Source of the DNA: Porodaedalea pini
Taxonomy: Eukaryota > Basidiomycota > Agaricomycetes > Hymenochaetales > Hymenochaetaceae
NCBI GenBank assembly: GCA_002794775.1
Contig: NBAY01000033.1
Location: forward strand, 477,347 to 541,346
Reading direction: 5' to 3'
Length of the DNA stretch: 64,000 nt
Part shown: piece by piece, positions 34,735 to 46,646 of the stretch
Position numbering within the stretch: the stretch's first letter is position 1
Layout of the letters: every line of letters begins with the position of its first letter
The notes under the pieces: generated by a model
Databases searched by the model: none
Seen by the model: the letters and a program-made list of their open reading frames with translations, nothing else
Told to the model about the DNA's origin: nothing
Translations under genes and position numbers: made by a program

Positions 34735-35579
34735 TGGGAAGTCAATGGGTTTGGGTGTTTTATAATCCGTGAGTACCTCCAAGTTTGAGCGTGCAAGTCT
34801 AATCTTGACACATACAGGACGTACTCCCAGTACGATGCATCGACTTCAACATGGGCATCGATCCTCCGCCTTGCCCACCTCTGGGACTTCCCCTCCATTC
34901 GTGCGCTCGCCTTTCGTGAGCTTGACAACACCCCAGCAGCAACGCGCCTCGCATTCGGCGAGCGGTACGATGCATCCCGGTCTAGCGCGCGCATGCGCTT
35001 ACAGAGCTTGTGACACGCCACGCGCCGCTTACTCGCGCAGAGGGCGAAGAGCTGGGGATGGAGATGGTGTTGAGAGTGGCGGCGATGCTGGAGAACATAC
35101 AGGAGCGGACGCACGGAGGGAGGAGGGGAGGAACGGGAGCGAGAGGCCGCCCCCACCTAGACGTAGATACCGTTCGCGCTCGCGCTCGAGGTCCGTTCCA
35201 ATCATCATCGAACCACCAGTGATTATTCATCCACCCTCACCCTCATCGCCGCATCCTATTGTTATCCCACCCTACACATCCCCACAAGCCCCGCACATCA
35301 TCCCCGCCAACCATTGGTATGGCCCCGTCCTGGTCAGCCTGTCCCGGAGGTGCGAATCCCACTCTTTCACTCCTTCTGAAACTTCTGTGACTGATACTTC
35401 TGCAGCCTTATTACAATAATCATTACTGGCCGCAGCCGGAGCTCGTTCCACTTGCAATGCCTGGTATGTACAGCCATGGAGGAGATGAAGATGGAGAGAG
35501 AGATGGGAGGAGGACCCAGAAGCAGAGGGGGATGCTCCGATTCTTCAAGGACATGCTTAGGAGGAAGGAGAACAATTAA
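34735..35579 (+). pseudogene. BTB gene, C-terminal half with RS/Pro-rich tail, frame-broken
   Basis: Starts with WVWVFYNP, spliced at GTGAGT (about 34770) to TYSQYDASTSTWASILRLAH (34819 on) and LWDFPSIRALAFRELDNTP, the second half of the BTB module. It continues in another phase as ALTELVTRHAPLTRAEGEEL (about 34990) and then in a third as RRRYRSRSRSRSVPIIIEPP with Pro-rich repeats. After an intron ending CTTCTGCAG (35405) it reads YYNNHYWPQPELVPLAMPG and ends MLRFFKDMLRRKENN. Both shifts equal one lost base (about 34980 and about 35120). This half abuts, in protein terms, the N-terminal half that stops near 29212. Confidence 0.6.
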
Positions 35580-37175
35580 GAGGTCAAGGTATTTTCATGG
35601 AAGAGTACAGTACGGTTGACGTGCAGATAAGAGTCGGAGGCATTTGTATCTATGCGTTCCGAAGGTCGACTGCGGCCAGATGCAGCATTGGCGTTTATAA
35701 ATCACTTTGAGCGTAGTATCAAGCCTCAGATCGCAGGCAAGAGTACACAAAGCGTAGAGTGTGGGCGTAGCATTCGCAATGTTGGACGTAGCACTGGCGT
35801 AAAATTGTGTTCTCTCAAGTTGCATGTGCTAGTGGCTGGAGCTCAAACATTTCAGACTCTCGAGTCCTCCGAGTCTCCGACGCGACGTGACGTGTCGATA
35901 ATGTTGTTCAATCACTGGAGAAACAGAGCCTTACTTTAATGCTTATCTGTACCAAATTTGTGACACAATGTGGTGAAGAATGGGCATGAAATAGAATAAT
36001 AAAAGGGGCGATAGTCCGGTCAAGCAGCGGGGTACAAGGCACGGCGATGGTGATAGACTTTTCTCGGTTCTTCCTACTACTTCAACGGAATCGTGGATTA
36101 CTGGCAAGTATAGCCATCTTCAAATTGTTTGCCAGTGAAGATCAGTCACTTCTGGTATTCTGTTCAGGATCAGATCCATTGACACCACGGTTTTCGCCAC
36201 CACAAAGTTAACAACCCATTCTTCGAACTCACCATGGTACCTCCACACCTCCCAATTTGCACCCGAGGACCCAGCCACGCCGTGACGCACTCGCTCTTGC
36301 TTACGTCTCAGCAGAGCACCTTGGCCATCCTCGTACAGCACATAGTATACTCAGACGTAATCGGCGATAATCATACAACACCTTCATGCTGAGGTACGGC
36401 GACTTGCCTGTATGGTCTGATGAGCTTTGGGTCTGTCTGTGTCCAGGTGCGATGCAAGCGATGACCACTTCGTATCAGCTTTGAGAGTGCCTGCGTATTT
36501 AGGTCCCGAATTTCTTGAAATATTTTCAAAGACAATATTAATGGATGGCAAGAGTCGAAAATGCCAGCTGCTCTCGAAGCCATTTCACACTGGACTGGAC
36601 GAAGTGAAGAAGCGATTCGCAAAACTAAGCCTTGCCAACAAATACGAACAAGAGACAATTCGCTATAACATACTACTTGTAGGTTTATGACCCTGTCCGG
36701 CTCTGGAAGCTCAGTGACATTCAGAAGAATATTGAACGATAGCGTGGACAGTGAACGAGTGAAGCACGGCCAGGACTCCTGTCATCAAATTGGGGAGAAA
36801 CGGCACTTGGGCGGCTTCCGGGCTTCTCGCGCAAAGACATACCGAACTTCAAAGTGGAAAGCAAAGCGTCGGTGAAGTGTGGACCACGCATGGCGTTCAT
36901 CAGCTCGGACTGATTTTACGACAACTTGGGACCACGTTTCTCCCTTTGTCGGATGTCGCACAGCAAGCTTCGCCGAGAGCTAGGAGATGTTTTCGATGAT
37001 TTTGAATGGCAGAGGTGAAGCGAGGCGAGCTTTGGGTCGCGGCAGGAAAGAGAGTGTTCAAGTTACTGTTAGTGTTACACTTCAGCGCATGCGGCCATGC
37101 GCACTTCTTGAACTCCTACTACCATCATCTGGATCGTGGGAAACTTGCAGTCAACTCGTCTTTTTCCTCTCCGCA
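35580..37175. other. Flank and possible 5' leader of the LINE
   Basis: Frames of 70-95 codons occur (minus 36120-36341, plus 36427-36690), but none is recognised. The open phase upstream of 37176 is continuous with LINE ORF1, yet its residues look untranslated, so the part nearest 37176 is probably the element's 5' leader. I cannot place the 5' end of the element. Confidence 0.4.
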
Positions 37176-39401
37176 ATGGACAGCAAAATGCTGACCAGAG
37201 CTAAAGCCTCTCTCCATAAAACAAAGTCGTCTCATTCCCTTGCCAATCCCAAGGACCCCACCAAGTGTGAGGAGTGTAAATCGGATCTCCCTTATCACAG
37301 TCGCAGCTGTGCTATTGGTAAAGACAAGCTCTGTATCGTCTGTGGTCGCGATAAGACCTACAACCACAACGATACCGTTTGCGACACCGTATCGAAGAAT
37401 CGCGTCAATTGGTCCCCCGATGTCGAAGCGGACGCCCATGCAGCCGCCCTGCGCAAGCAAGGGGATCTCCCCCCTACCCCTATTATCGAGTCACAATCTT
37501 CTCTTAAACGCTCCAACTCGGAGGAAGAACATCATGTCTTACAGCCACCCGCACGAATCGATGAAACCGATGACATGGAGGCCGACGACCTCTACGTCCC
37601 CAGCACGAGCCAAGCCCCTCAGATCGACAACGATATGGACGACGCGTCAATCTCGGAATACAAGGACCCGCAAATCGCCGAACGTGTTTCTTCCTCCTTC
37701 ATGCACCTGACCAGGGAGACTATCGATCATATATCCACGCTCATTACTCAGCCTTCCTGGACCTCTCCCACGCCGTGGCATGAAGACCCGATTCGTGCCG
37801 GCAAAGCCCTAGCTGACGTGGCCTCCAACCTCATAGCCTGGGTCAGTAAGTCACATTGTTTCGACGACGAAACCATTAAGGAAAACAAGGCGAACGAAGG
37901 GCTACAGGCCTTCCATTCCTCATATCGCATCCATTCACCTGACTTCAAACACATTTTTGATGACGTACACATTTCAGCACAGGCTATTTGCGAACAACAC
38001 ATTGCTGACGATATGTCTTCCATGTCCCGGTCTATTCAGTCTCTCACTTCTCTTGTCTCCTCTCTTGTTGATAAAACTAACAATCTTGAAAAACAGCTGG
38101 CTCGCTCTTCTCCTTCTTCAACATATTTCAAACCTTCTTCATCAACTAATAAATCACAGGTCAAATTTCTTCCCGACCCCATTGGTGCTCGTTTTGTCCA
38201 TGACAATTGGTTCCCTCCTGACCCCCCCATTGCTAAACAACGTGTCCAAACCCCAAAGAATGGGAAGACCGAGTATGCCGCTGCCATCGCCAACACGCGT
38301 GTCCCAGGATCGGGTTATCGCATGAGCTCTGAAGGCGTTATTTATGCGCCTGATGGCTATGCTCACTCAGCACATAATGCCCCTAGACCGGGTGGTACAA
38401 CCATCTACCATCCAAAGGTCGAATCTGTCGGCACCGACAGAGACGGCTTCACCACAGTTACTTATGTGAAAGCAGCCCAGAAGAAACCCAAGGCGACCCC
38501 TACCAAAGTGTTACGTCCTACTGTAGAGAACCCTGACGGGGAAATCTCAACGGTACCCGTCAACCGTTCTAACGGATCAGTTAATATTCGTTCATCTAAC
38601 ATTAAGCAAGTTTACTTCTCCCTGCCAAGGGACCTCGCAGTTCGACCACTCAACCAATCTGTCAAAAATGCTGTAAGGGCTGGCCTGAAGGGCAACCCAT
38701 TGTTCAAACATTTGGTTGTGCTGAACATCAAGTACACTTCTAACAGCAACCTTCTCATTTCATTCACCAATATTCGAGCTGACTTTGACACTACCTATAC
38801 CTCCCTCGCTTCTCAGCTCAGCCACATCCTTAACATCAGTGGGGCGAAACCTTTCATCCCGTCCCCGCAGTTTAAGATGGTCATCCCCGGGGTTCCCGTC
38901 TACGACAGGGAGTCCAAACTAATTTATAGTGAATCAGATCTTGTCAATGAAATCTCAGCTCTGCCCCAGTTTGAAGGGCGAGAATTCATGTTCCCACCTA
39001 GATTCATGTCATCCCCTGAACGGCTGAACGAGTGTGACTTCTGCAACATCTCAGTCGTCATGAAAGACCCTGACCATCTCTCCTTCGATCACTTCTTCCT
39101 ACACGGTAACTGCTCGGTACCCGTCTTCAGAGTCATCCGCCATCTCAAAGAGATGAAGGCCTGCCTGACGATCAACCAATGCGACAATTGCCATTGACTA
39201 GGGCATCCCGCTTCCAAGTGCCGATCAGCAGCACGTTGTGCGATCTGCTCTGAACCCCACCGCACCGCAGTACATGTTGCTAAATGCGCGCCATGTACGG
39301 CGGCTAACAATCTCCAGTGCGAACACTTCACGTTGTGTATCAACTGCCATGGTAATCATAGCACTCGGTCTTCTGACTGCCCCGCTCGTCGCAACTACTG
39401 A
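37176..39401 (+). pseudogene. LINE ORF1 (gag-like, zinc knuckles) with one TGA
   Basis: The frame starts MDSKMLTRAKASLHKTKSSH with an N-terminal Cys/His cluster (CEECKSDLPYHSRSC, CIVCGRDKTYNHNDTVC). A disordered acidic middle and a predicted RNA-binding part (VYFSLPRDLAVRPL) follow. The C-terminal knuckles QCDNCH..LGHPASKC, CAICSEPHRTAVHVAKCAPC and CINCHGNHSTRSSDC straddle a TGA at 39195-39197, then the frame continues to a natural TGA at 39399-39401. The protein would coat the element's RNA. The first stop falls where an Arg or Lys is usual between Cys-His and Leu-Gly-His. Confidence 0.82.
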
Positions 39402-39419
39402 TCCCCTTACTAATTTTTC

Positions 39420-42400
39420 ATGCCTGCGACAATATCCGTTCTTTCCCTTAATATTCACAGTTCATCACCTTCATTTGACTTCTTATTTTGTTCATTTTCA
39501 TCCACCCACTTGGCCCCGGACATTGTCTGTCTCCAAGAGATTCCTGTTATTCAAAGGATTCTTCCTTCCAAATCTGATCCTTCTGGTGCTCGAGCGTTTG
39601 ATTCTCGTAACTATGCACCCTACACAGCATTTCTTCCCCCAGCATCGGGCAAACCTTGGTGCTGCACCTACGTTCATTCTCGTCTGGTTCATCGGGTTTC
39701 CCTACACCAGATTCCCAATCCCTCACCTAATATTTCAGTTATCTCGATTTCCCGAGACCTCCCCATTCCTTTGCTATTGTGGAACGTTTACAATTCCCCC
39801 TCTCACCGCGAATTCGAATCCAACCTACCCCCTTTAAATTTGATTTCTAACATTTTTGTCAGCGATTTCAACCGCCACTCCTCTTTATGGTCGCTTCCTG
39901 CACAATCCGGCGAATTCTCCCACTCCCGGGTCCTCACCGACTGGATCAGTGAGGCCGGTCTTACTGTTTGCAACCCACCAGATCAACCGACTTATTATAA
40001 CTGATCTACAAACCATTATTCTATCATTGACCTTGTCCTTTCATCAGTTGATTTTTCTTCTCAAATCTCCAAGTCTCTCGTTATTTTGGACCCCTCCTTT
40101 ACTACCTCATCAGATCATTATCCGCTTTCCTTTTCCTTTAATCTCAACTTCCTTGCCTCCCCTCCTCAGCATCCTCTTTGTTCTATCTGTTCCCATGATC
40201 TACCAACCTTCATTGCTGAATTCTGCGATTCTAAACTTTTTTCTTTCGACCTTCAAAACATTCATTCAGCAAAGTCGCTGGACGATTTACTTTTTTCATT
40301 TCAGGATTCCTTTTCCTCTTTTGCCAAGGTATTCCTCCGCAAGCGTAAACCCCGCACGTACTTTGGCCCCAACGCTTGGTGGTCTGAAGCCTGCTCGAAA
40401 CTCTATCGGGAACACTGTCGAAACCCATCTGCTGAATCTAAAAGCTGGCTGGACACCGAATTGTCCAGGGCCAAATCTGCCTTTTACGGAGCTCACCTTC
40501 AAAGCTCTGATCAGCATTCCATCTGGCGCCGACAGTTCACGGGTGTCGTGTGTCGTCGCGCCCCTATCGGTGCACTCAGGATGTCTAACGGATCCTTCTC
40601 AATAACCGAGGACGACAAAGCCTCTCTGTTCCGGAGTACATTCTTTCCGCCTCTCTCGTCTCCGCCAGAACCGGTTCTTCTACCGGCGCTTGCAGACAGC
40701 CCAATCGTGTCTACGAACGACATGCTCAACGCCCTTCACGGAATTGATAAAGAAATGAGCCCTGGGAACAACCACATCTCGTATCAACATCTTACGCTGC
40801 TGGTGGAACACCATGGACAATTTTTCGCAGATCTTTTTTCTAAATGCCTCGAATTAGGCCATTTTCCACTTTCGTTTAAAACGTCTCTTGTTACTTTCAT
40901 CCCCAAGCCCAAACATTCGGACTTTTTGGTGCCTAGGGCGTTCCGACCCATCACTTTGGTTGACACAATTGGAAAACTTTTCGAATGTGTTCTTTTCAAT
41001 TTTCTCCAACCCTTCTTCAAAAAGAACAACCTTCTTCCCGACTCCCAACATGGGTGTCAGAAACATTGTTCATCCCTTACTGCTTGTTATGAACTTTTAT
41101 CCTTTATTCTTTCCAACCCTTTCATTATGCCCGGCGAGCACGTCGACAACAATAAAACTAATCGACGCCATCGTTTTTATATCACATCAATTCTGACCGT
41201 GGATATTCAGGGTTTTTTTGATAACATCTCCCATTCTCTGCTTCTTAACAAACTCATTCATTCCAAGGTCCACCCTAACTTCATTCGCGTCCTGGCCATT
41301 TGGCTTACCGACCGCCCAATTTCATTTCACTTTAATAATTTCTTTTCTCAACCTTTCATAAAACCCAATTGCGGCGTCCCTCAGGGATCCCCTCTATCTC
41401 CTCTTATTTCAGTCTTCGCTTCTGCTGACGTTATTTCTTCATATTACAAATGTTTCGGCCCACACCATCCTTTATTCGCATACATGGATGATCACCTCCT
41501 TTCTGCTCGGTCGCTCAGTATCCAGACCAACCTGGTACGGTTGCGCAATCAATTTTCCTTCCTTTCTTCCCAATTCCACGTGCTTGGTTTATCAATTGAT
41601 CCCAACGCCATCGAACTTTTGCATATCATTCCCCACCCTCGAATGGCTCGCTTCCATTTTTGATCCTTCCTTTCCAATCAATCTCAATCTTCCTCACCAT
41701 CCCTTTCTCTTCCCGGCAATCTTGTTATTCCACCTTCACAGCACCTCACATGGCTTGGGGTCATTTTTTCATTTGACCTATCGCCCAAACTTCACTTTCA
41801 AGCCCGCGCTAATAAAGCACTTTCTACCTTACACCAACAATCGTTCCTTTTCAATTCTTCTAATGGTGCATATTTCCAATACACTTGACTTCTATATTTT
41901 GGCCTCATTTGTTCTGTGGCGATTTACGGTGCAGTCCTCTTCCCCGAATCCAATTTTATTCCGTCTCTCTTGCAACCTATTCAGAACTGTTTCTTACATT
42001 CCGTTATTCATCATACTCTAAACCCTTCTATCGCCGAATCTGTCCTGTTGATTCCTCCGCTCGATCTTTTTATTCGCATGTTGTCTCAACGCTTCTTACT
42101 TTCTTATTATTCGCATTCCAACCATTCACTCAACAAAAACAGCTATCTTTGTGACGCACTCCTTCCACATGTCTCTATCCCCAAATCCCCCTCTTACCCC
42201 GTTTTCGTTCCTGTACATTCCAGACTCATACTTACCCCCATTCCAGCACCTGACCAACGCCAGAGAGCCATTCGTTTATTCAATTCCTTCTACCTACGTC
42301 CACCCCCTTATCAATATTTCATCTTCACAGATGGCTCCATCACCCTAGACGACAAAGGCTTCGCCAACGGTGGCCATGGTTACGTTATCATGCACAATCA

Positions 42401-43250
42401 CAATGAACTAGCTGTCTTTTCTTCAGTAGCGCACTCTCGCTCGAATATATTGTTTGAGGAGCAGGAAGCGCTCATCGCAGCCATACGCCAGATATCTTCT
42501 CTTCTCTCGAAATGTTCCACACCGGTGCACATTCACATCGTAACCAACTCGCTGAACTGCGCCAACCTCATCTTTACCGATGACAATAGTCATGCAGACT
42601 TCATTATCCTCTTTCGTCATTTGTGCGGAATATTTCTGGCTCTACACCACCCCGTGTCACACATTACGGTCCAGTGGCTTCCCTCACACAAGGGAGTCCT
42701 GGGCAATTCCAAGGCTGATAAATTGGCCAAAGACACCGCATCCAACTGCACGCATGAGCCCATTCTGGACTCATTACCGAACCTTACTGTGCAGCTCCAA
42801 CTCGACCTCCTTCGAGAGTGGAAAGCTCGTCTCATTAATTTACAGGGCCACCGATCGATTGCCGAACCATCCTCTTTCATCCTAAACCCCACTCGATCAT
42901 TTCGCGCATTCCTCAAATTACCTCCTGAGAAGAAGATATCCCACTTAGTTCATGGACGTGCTGTTGGCATTTTGCTCAACGCACTCGATCTGCATATCCG
43001 CAACCCCAAACCACGTTGCCCGGACCCCCTATGTGTCAAACATGATGTTCGCCATCTTTTGAATGTCTGCCCTTTTTTCACTTATATTCACCATGGCCTT
43101 TTTCGTCAACGCATCTTACCTGTTCATTTCCCTGATTGGTTTCGCCACAATAACTTCCTTTTACTACTAAAGTTTGCTTATTTCTCATTTCATCGTCCTC
43201 CTGACGCCATGCCCATTTTTTCAGAACTTCCCCCTTCATACCACATTTAG
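39420..43250 (+). pseudogene. LINE ORF2 (endonuclease, reverse transcriptase, RNase H) with three TGA stops
   Basis: One phase runs from ATG 39420 to 43250. The endonuclease part shows SLNIHSSS, VCLQEI, VSDFNRHSSLW (usually GDFN) and SSDHYPLSFS. The reverse transcriptase part shows FRPITLVDTIGKLFE, LTVDIQGFFDNISH, GVPQGSPLSPLIS and the catalytic AYMDDHLL. The RNase H part shows FIFTDGS, EEQEALIAAI, IVTNSLN (usually TDS) and WLPSHKGVLGNSKADKLAK. A Cys/His-containing tail (CPDPLCVKHDVRHLLNVCPF) follows. TGA codons at 40002-40004, 41661-41663 and 41886-41888 break it. ORF2 starts 19 nt after the ORF1 stop. The sense strand of 39.4-42 kb is strikingly pyrimidine-rich. Confidence 0.87.
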
Positions 43251-44321
43251 CCCTCCTCTACATGACCTCTTATTACATATTGCCCAGCTTAGTTAACAAT
43301 TCTTCGAGCGCTTCGTCCATCTTTCCCTTTTTTTTCTGTTAGTTCCTGTTTCTTCCAAGCAGTTGGATATCTGTTGATAAGTAGATAGCAGATGCATTAT
43401 AAAGCCATGCGCACATGCTGGCTCTAAGCGAGCAATTTGGTCACGTCCTCCTTTCTTTTTATCTACAACTTATCTGATGGTCTCTTGTTTCTTGCTGTAC
43501 GGTCGAAGTAATACCTTCACTTCTCAAATCTGAGCTTATCGGAAGTCCATTTTGTTGGCATTTCCAAAGGGCTAAGACCGGTCTCATAAATTGAAGTGCT
43601 GCAAAATCTAATCAGTTGCAATCTGCCCTTCATAGTACCTAGTCGCAATTCTACACCTATCATCTTGGAGTAAGTTTGTCAGCTTGACCTTTGATGGGAA
43701 TCCTCATTTGTTATGGCTCGGAAGGCATCCACGAGCCAGTCTGTGATGCACATGACTTCAAGCAGATCACATACGAGAAAGACAACGATGACCATGGGCC
43801 AACGGGTCTGAGAAACGGGGAATGCAATCAACTTAGAACTACGCTCCGACCAGTGCGTTGCTCGATGCTATAGCCTAGTACTCATCCATATAATCACACG
43901 ACTCAGGTTCGACTCTACGCATACTCTCGCAAATTTGACGTATTTCGAGTGTTCCTTTCTTTTTAGACAGCATTAAGAGCTCTAAGCGGTGTCTGGAAGA
44001 AAACCTTGATGCAGGCATCCGTGTCAACTCTTCTGGTACTGCCTTGTATTAGAATGGAGATTGCCTAACGGCGAACTTTTGAGAACCGCAGACCATGAAG
44101 AGGGTAAGGATGGAAGTGACTACTTCATCGTGATAGAAGCACAGCCGTTGTACAGGCCTAGCAATCCTGCGTTGTTTCTTAATCTCAACAGCCAATTTTG
44201 AGAAGACTTGCCTTTCTTTTCTTTTCAATTCCGCATGAGATTGCACTCCCCAGTGAGCTTCGTACTGGCTTGACCTCAGTGTTTGGGTCAGCACGCTCAT
44301 TCTCTACTCGCTCTCCAAGGT
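43251..44321. other. LINE 3' flank and unannotated sequence
   Basis: The first part is probably the element's 3' untranslated tail (T-rich, no clear A tail). No gene recognised. Confidence 0.4.
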
Positions 44322-45405
44322 GTTACTGCCCTTTTCAGAAGTATTGTCACACATGATTTCACTGATTTTCGTGCCACAAGAGCCTCAAAACACAAACATT
44401 TTCATATCTCAACCAAAAGTTGACCTTTTTGTGTCATCTAAGTTGCTAAATTCATTTTTTTATCTCATCTTTCATATTTCAATAAGAGTGATAAGAAATA
44501 GTCAAAATTGGAGTCCAAAACAGTAAAAATGCTGTTTTTGAACCCATTTCCCTTGTTCATTTTTTCCTGCACTCAGATTTCACTGTACAGTGCTCCAGAC
44601 CAGCCCAGAATTCCAGTATTAGTCTATTATGAATTTACAGACTGATTTTGAGATGTATTGTGAGGTAGATGTGCTCAATTGGTGCATGCCTAAAACACAC
44701 AAATCCCCTCTGTTTCTGCAAGCCCCCCAGCCCCCAGGAAAAATTCTTCTCAACTAAGTTCATGCATGTAAATTCATTCAAAGTGTATTGGAAAAGATTT
44801 GAGCAGCATCCATGGATACAGGCTTGCTTCATGAATCAGGGATATGTTCACAAGAATAGTGCATACAGTCAGAATCTGGTACTCAATTCAGCTTACTGGT
44901 TGATGCTAGAGCCCTGGATGCTGCTCAAATCTTTTCCAATACACTTTGAATGAATTTAAATGCATGAAATTAGTTGAGAAGAATTTTTCCTGGGGGCTGG
45001 GGGGCTTGCAGAAACAGAGGGGATTTGTGTGTTTTAGGCATGCACCAATTGAGCACATCTACCTCACAATACATCTCAAAATCAGTCTGTAAATTCATAA
45101 TAGACTAATACTGGAATTCTGGGCTGGTCTGGAGCACTGTACAGTGAAATCTGAGTGCAGGAAAAAATGAACAAGGGAAATGGGTTCAAAAACAGCATTT
45201 TTACTGTTTTGGACTCAAATTTAGACTATTTCTTATCACTCTTGTTGAAATATGAAAGATGAGATAAAACAATGAATTTAGCAACTTAGATGACGCAAAA
45301 AGGTCAACTTTTGGTTGAGATATGAAAATGTTTGTGTTTTGAGGCTCTCATGGCACGAAAATCAGTGAAATCACGTGTGACAATACTTCTGAAAAGGGCA
45401 GTAAC
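44322..45405. mobile_element. Foldback element: ~490-bp inverted repeats around a ~100-bp loop
   Basis: The left arm (44322-44813, starting gttactgcccttttcagaag) and the right arm (44915-45405, ending cttctgaaaagggcagtaac) are nearly perfect reverse complements. Both contain, for example, the block ctggtctggagcactgtacag or its complement. No transposase is encoded. The ends inside TA (TTACTGCCC...GGGCAGTAA) suggest a TA target as in Tc1/mariner elements. The end sequence resembles that of the element at 52627-53482. Confidence 0.85.
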
Positions 45406-45559
45406 GACATTGAGCGCGTCTTACACTTTGACAACGACGGGGACGAAGAGGATGGGCAGGACAAGTAAGACGAAGAGCAAAAGGGATATGAATACGTACG
45501 GATCACTCAAGTCATATCCGTGAGTGTCATCAATCGGAAGAACTCCAAACAGCACAGGG

Positions 45560-45760
45560 CTCTCATGACACTGCCTACGCCATTTTCTCCCCCGACGGCA
45601 AGAACATCCTCTTAGGTTCCTTTGATAGGACAATTGTGATCTGGTGTGCAATGGGTGGAGAAATGGTTTTCAGGCCCATTGAAGGTCACCCTTGTGGCAT
45701 CTGGTCCGTTACTTTCTCCCTGACAGGCACGTATCGTCTCGCACCCCCATGGACGAGACA
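45560..45760 (+). pseudogene. Fragment of a WD40-repeat gene
   Basis: The plus strand reads DTAYAIFSPDGKNILLGSFD then RTIVIWCAMGG and HPCGIWSVTFS, which is one WD40 blade and part of the next. Such repeats form the sensor end of many basidiomycete NLR-type NTPases. No flanking repeats remain. Confidence 0.55.
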
Positions 45761-46646
45761 CTCAGAGCTTGAGATACACAAAATAGGGAAGTCCGGGGCT
45801 CATGTATACTATTCATGGTGAAAGTCCCGATTTCACGATCAGAGTCGTGCTTCCAGAGTTGCGAATGTTTGTGTAGAATTTTTGCATAGTGGGTTGTCCA
45901 TCTGTTCAAGCATGAGGGAATCCATTACAGTACATTGATCATTGAGCAGAGGTCACGTTTCTAAGATGTTAGGAAGCACCCTAGGCCTGTATCAGCCTCG
46001 TTGAGTACAACCAAAAAGTCCTCACATGGGTTTGCATTGATATTGATTTCCGAGGGACACACGCATGAGCCCTAATTCCCAGTCTCCCTATCTCATCTTG
46101 CAAATGGGCCTTCGAGCCGTCAAAAGAAAAGAAACACGCGTTCATTGGTGGCTATCGTTTTTACTGATACCAGTGCTTCGGCGGCGCGGAAAGGAAAAAT
46201 AAGGTTCTTCCGTGTTTCACTTTTTCATTTCCGAAAATTTCGGCGAGGCACCGTGGGAATCTCTACGAAAAAAATCAGATTCTTGTATCCCGTAGAAAAG
46301 TCAAATTAATGTTCTGCCTTATGAAACTTGGTACATTGGTGTAGACAATATTTGGGCATATACTCAAATATTTTCAAGAGGAACAGCGAAGGAGAGGCGG
46401 ATTCAAAATATATGCCGCCAGTCTGGCATCCGACATCAGTACGAATAGTTTTTTTTAGTTGCCGTGTGCAGAGTTCATTTCCGACGCGCCCGCGGCATCA
46501 GATGCTGAGGCGACACTGCTGCATACACCTAGCTCACCAAGTGTTCAAAGGCCAATCCCTATGCACTATAAAATGACTTGCAGTTTTCCGACTATGACTT
46601 CACTTAATTTCTCTGGTACCCCCCGACAACTATTTGGGAGCACAAC
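45761..46646. other. Upstream region of the Zn2Cys6 gene
   Basis: Short frames only. The last ~200 bp before the ATG at 46647 are presumably promoter. No element can be assigned with confidence. Confidence 0.4.

Larger units (their letters stand above)
37176..43250 (+). mobile_element. Non-LTR retrotransposon (LINE), Tad1-like, nearly full length
   Basis: Two long consecutive frames on the plus strand: a gag-like ORF1 with zinc-knuckle cysteines, and an ORF2 with AP-endonuclease, reverse transcriptase and RNase H domains, in the order seen in the Tad1 group of fungal LINEs. There are no LTRs. The 3' end is not marked by a long A tail, and target-site duplications were not found. Four in-frame TGA codons inactivate it, while the frames are otherwise uninterrupted over about 6 kb. 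Confidence 0.88.

Noticed and set aside
28654..35579. Simple inversion as the cause of the split BTB gene
   Set aside because: Both BTB halves lie on the plus strand; a single inversion with one end in the gene would have flipped the second half.
36120..36690. Opposing frames of 73-95 codons near the LINE 5' side
   Set aside because: The frames overlap on opposite strands without recognisable domains or splice support.
36987..37175. Upstream extension of LINE ORF1
   Set aside because: It is in phase, but the residues look untranslated and a good ATG with a Cys/His domain begins at 37176.
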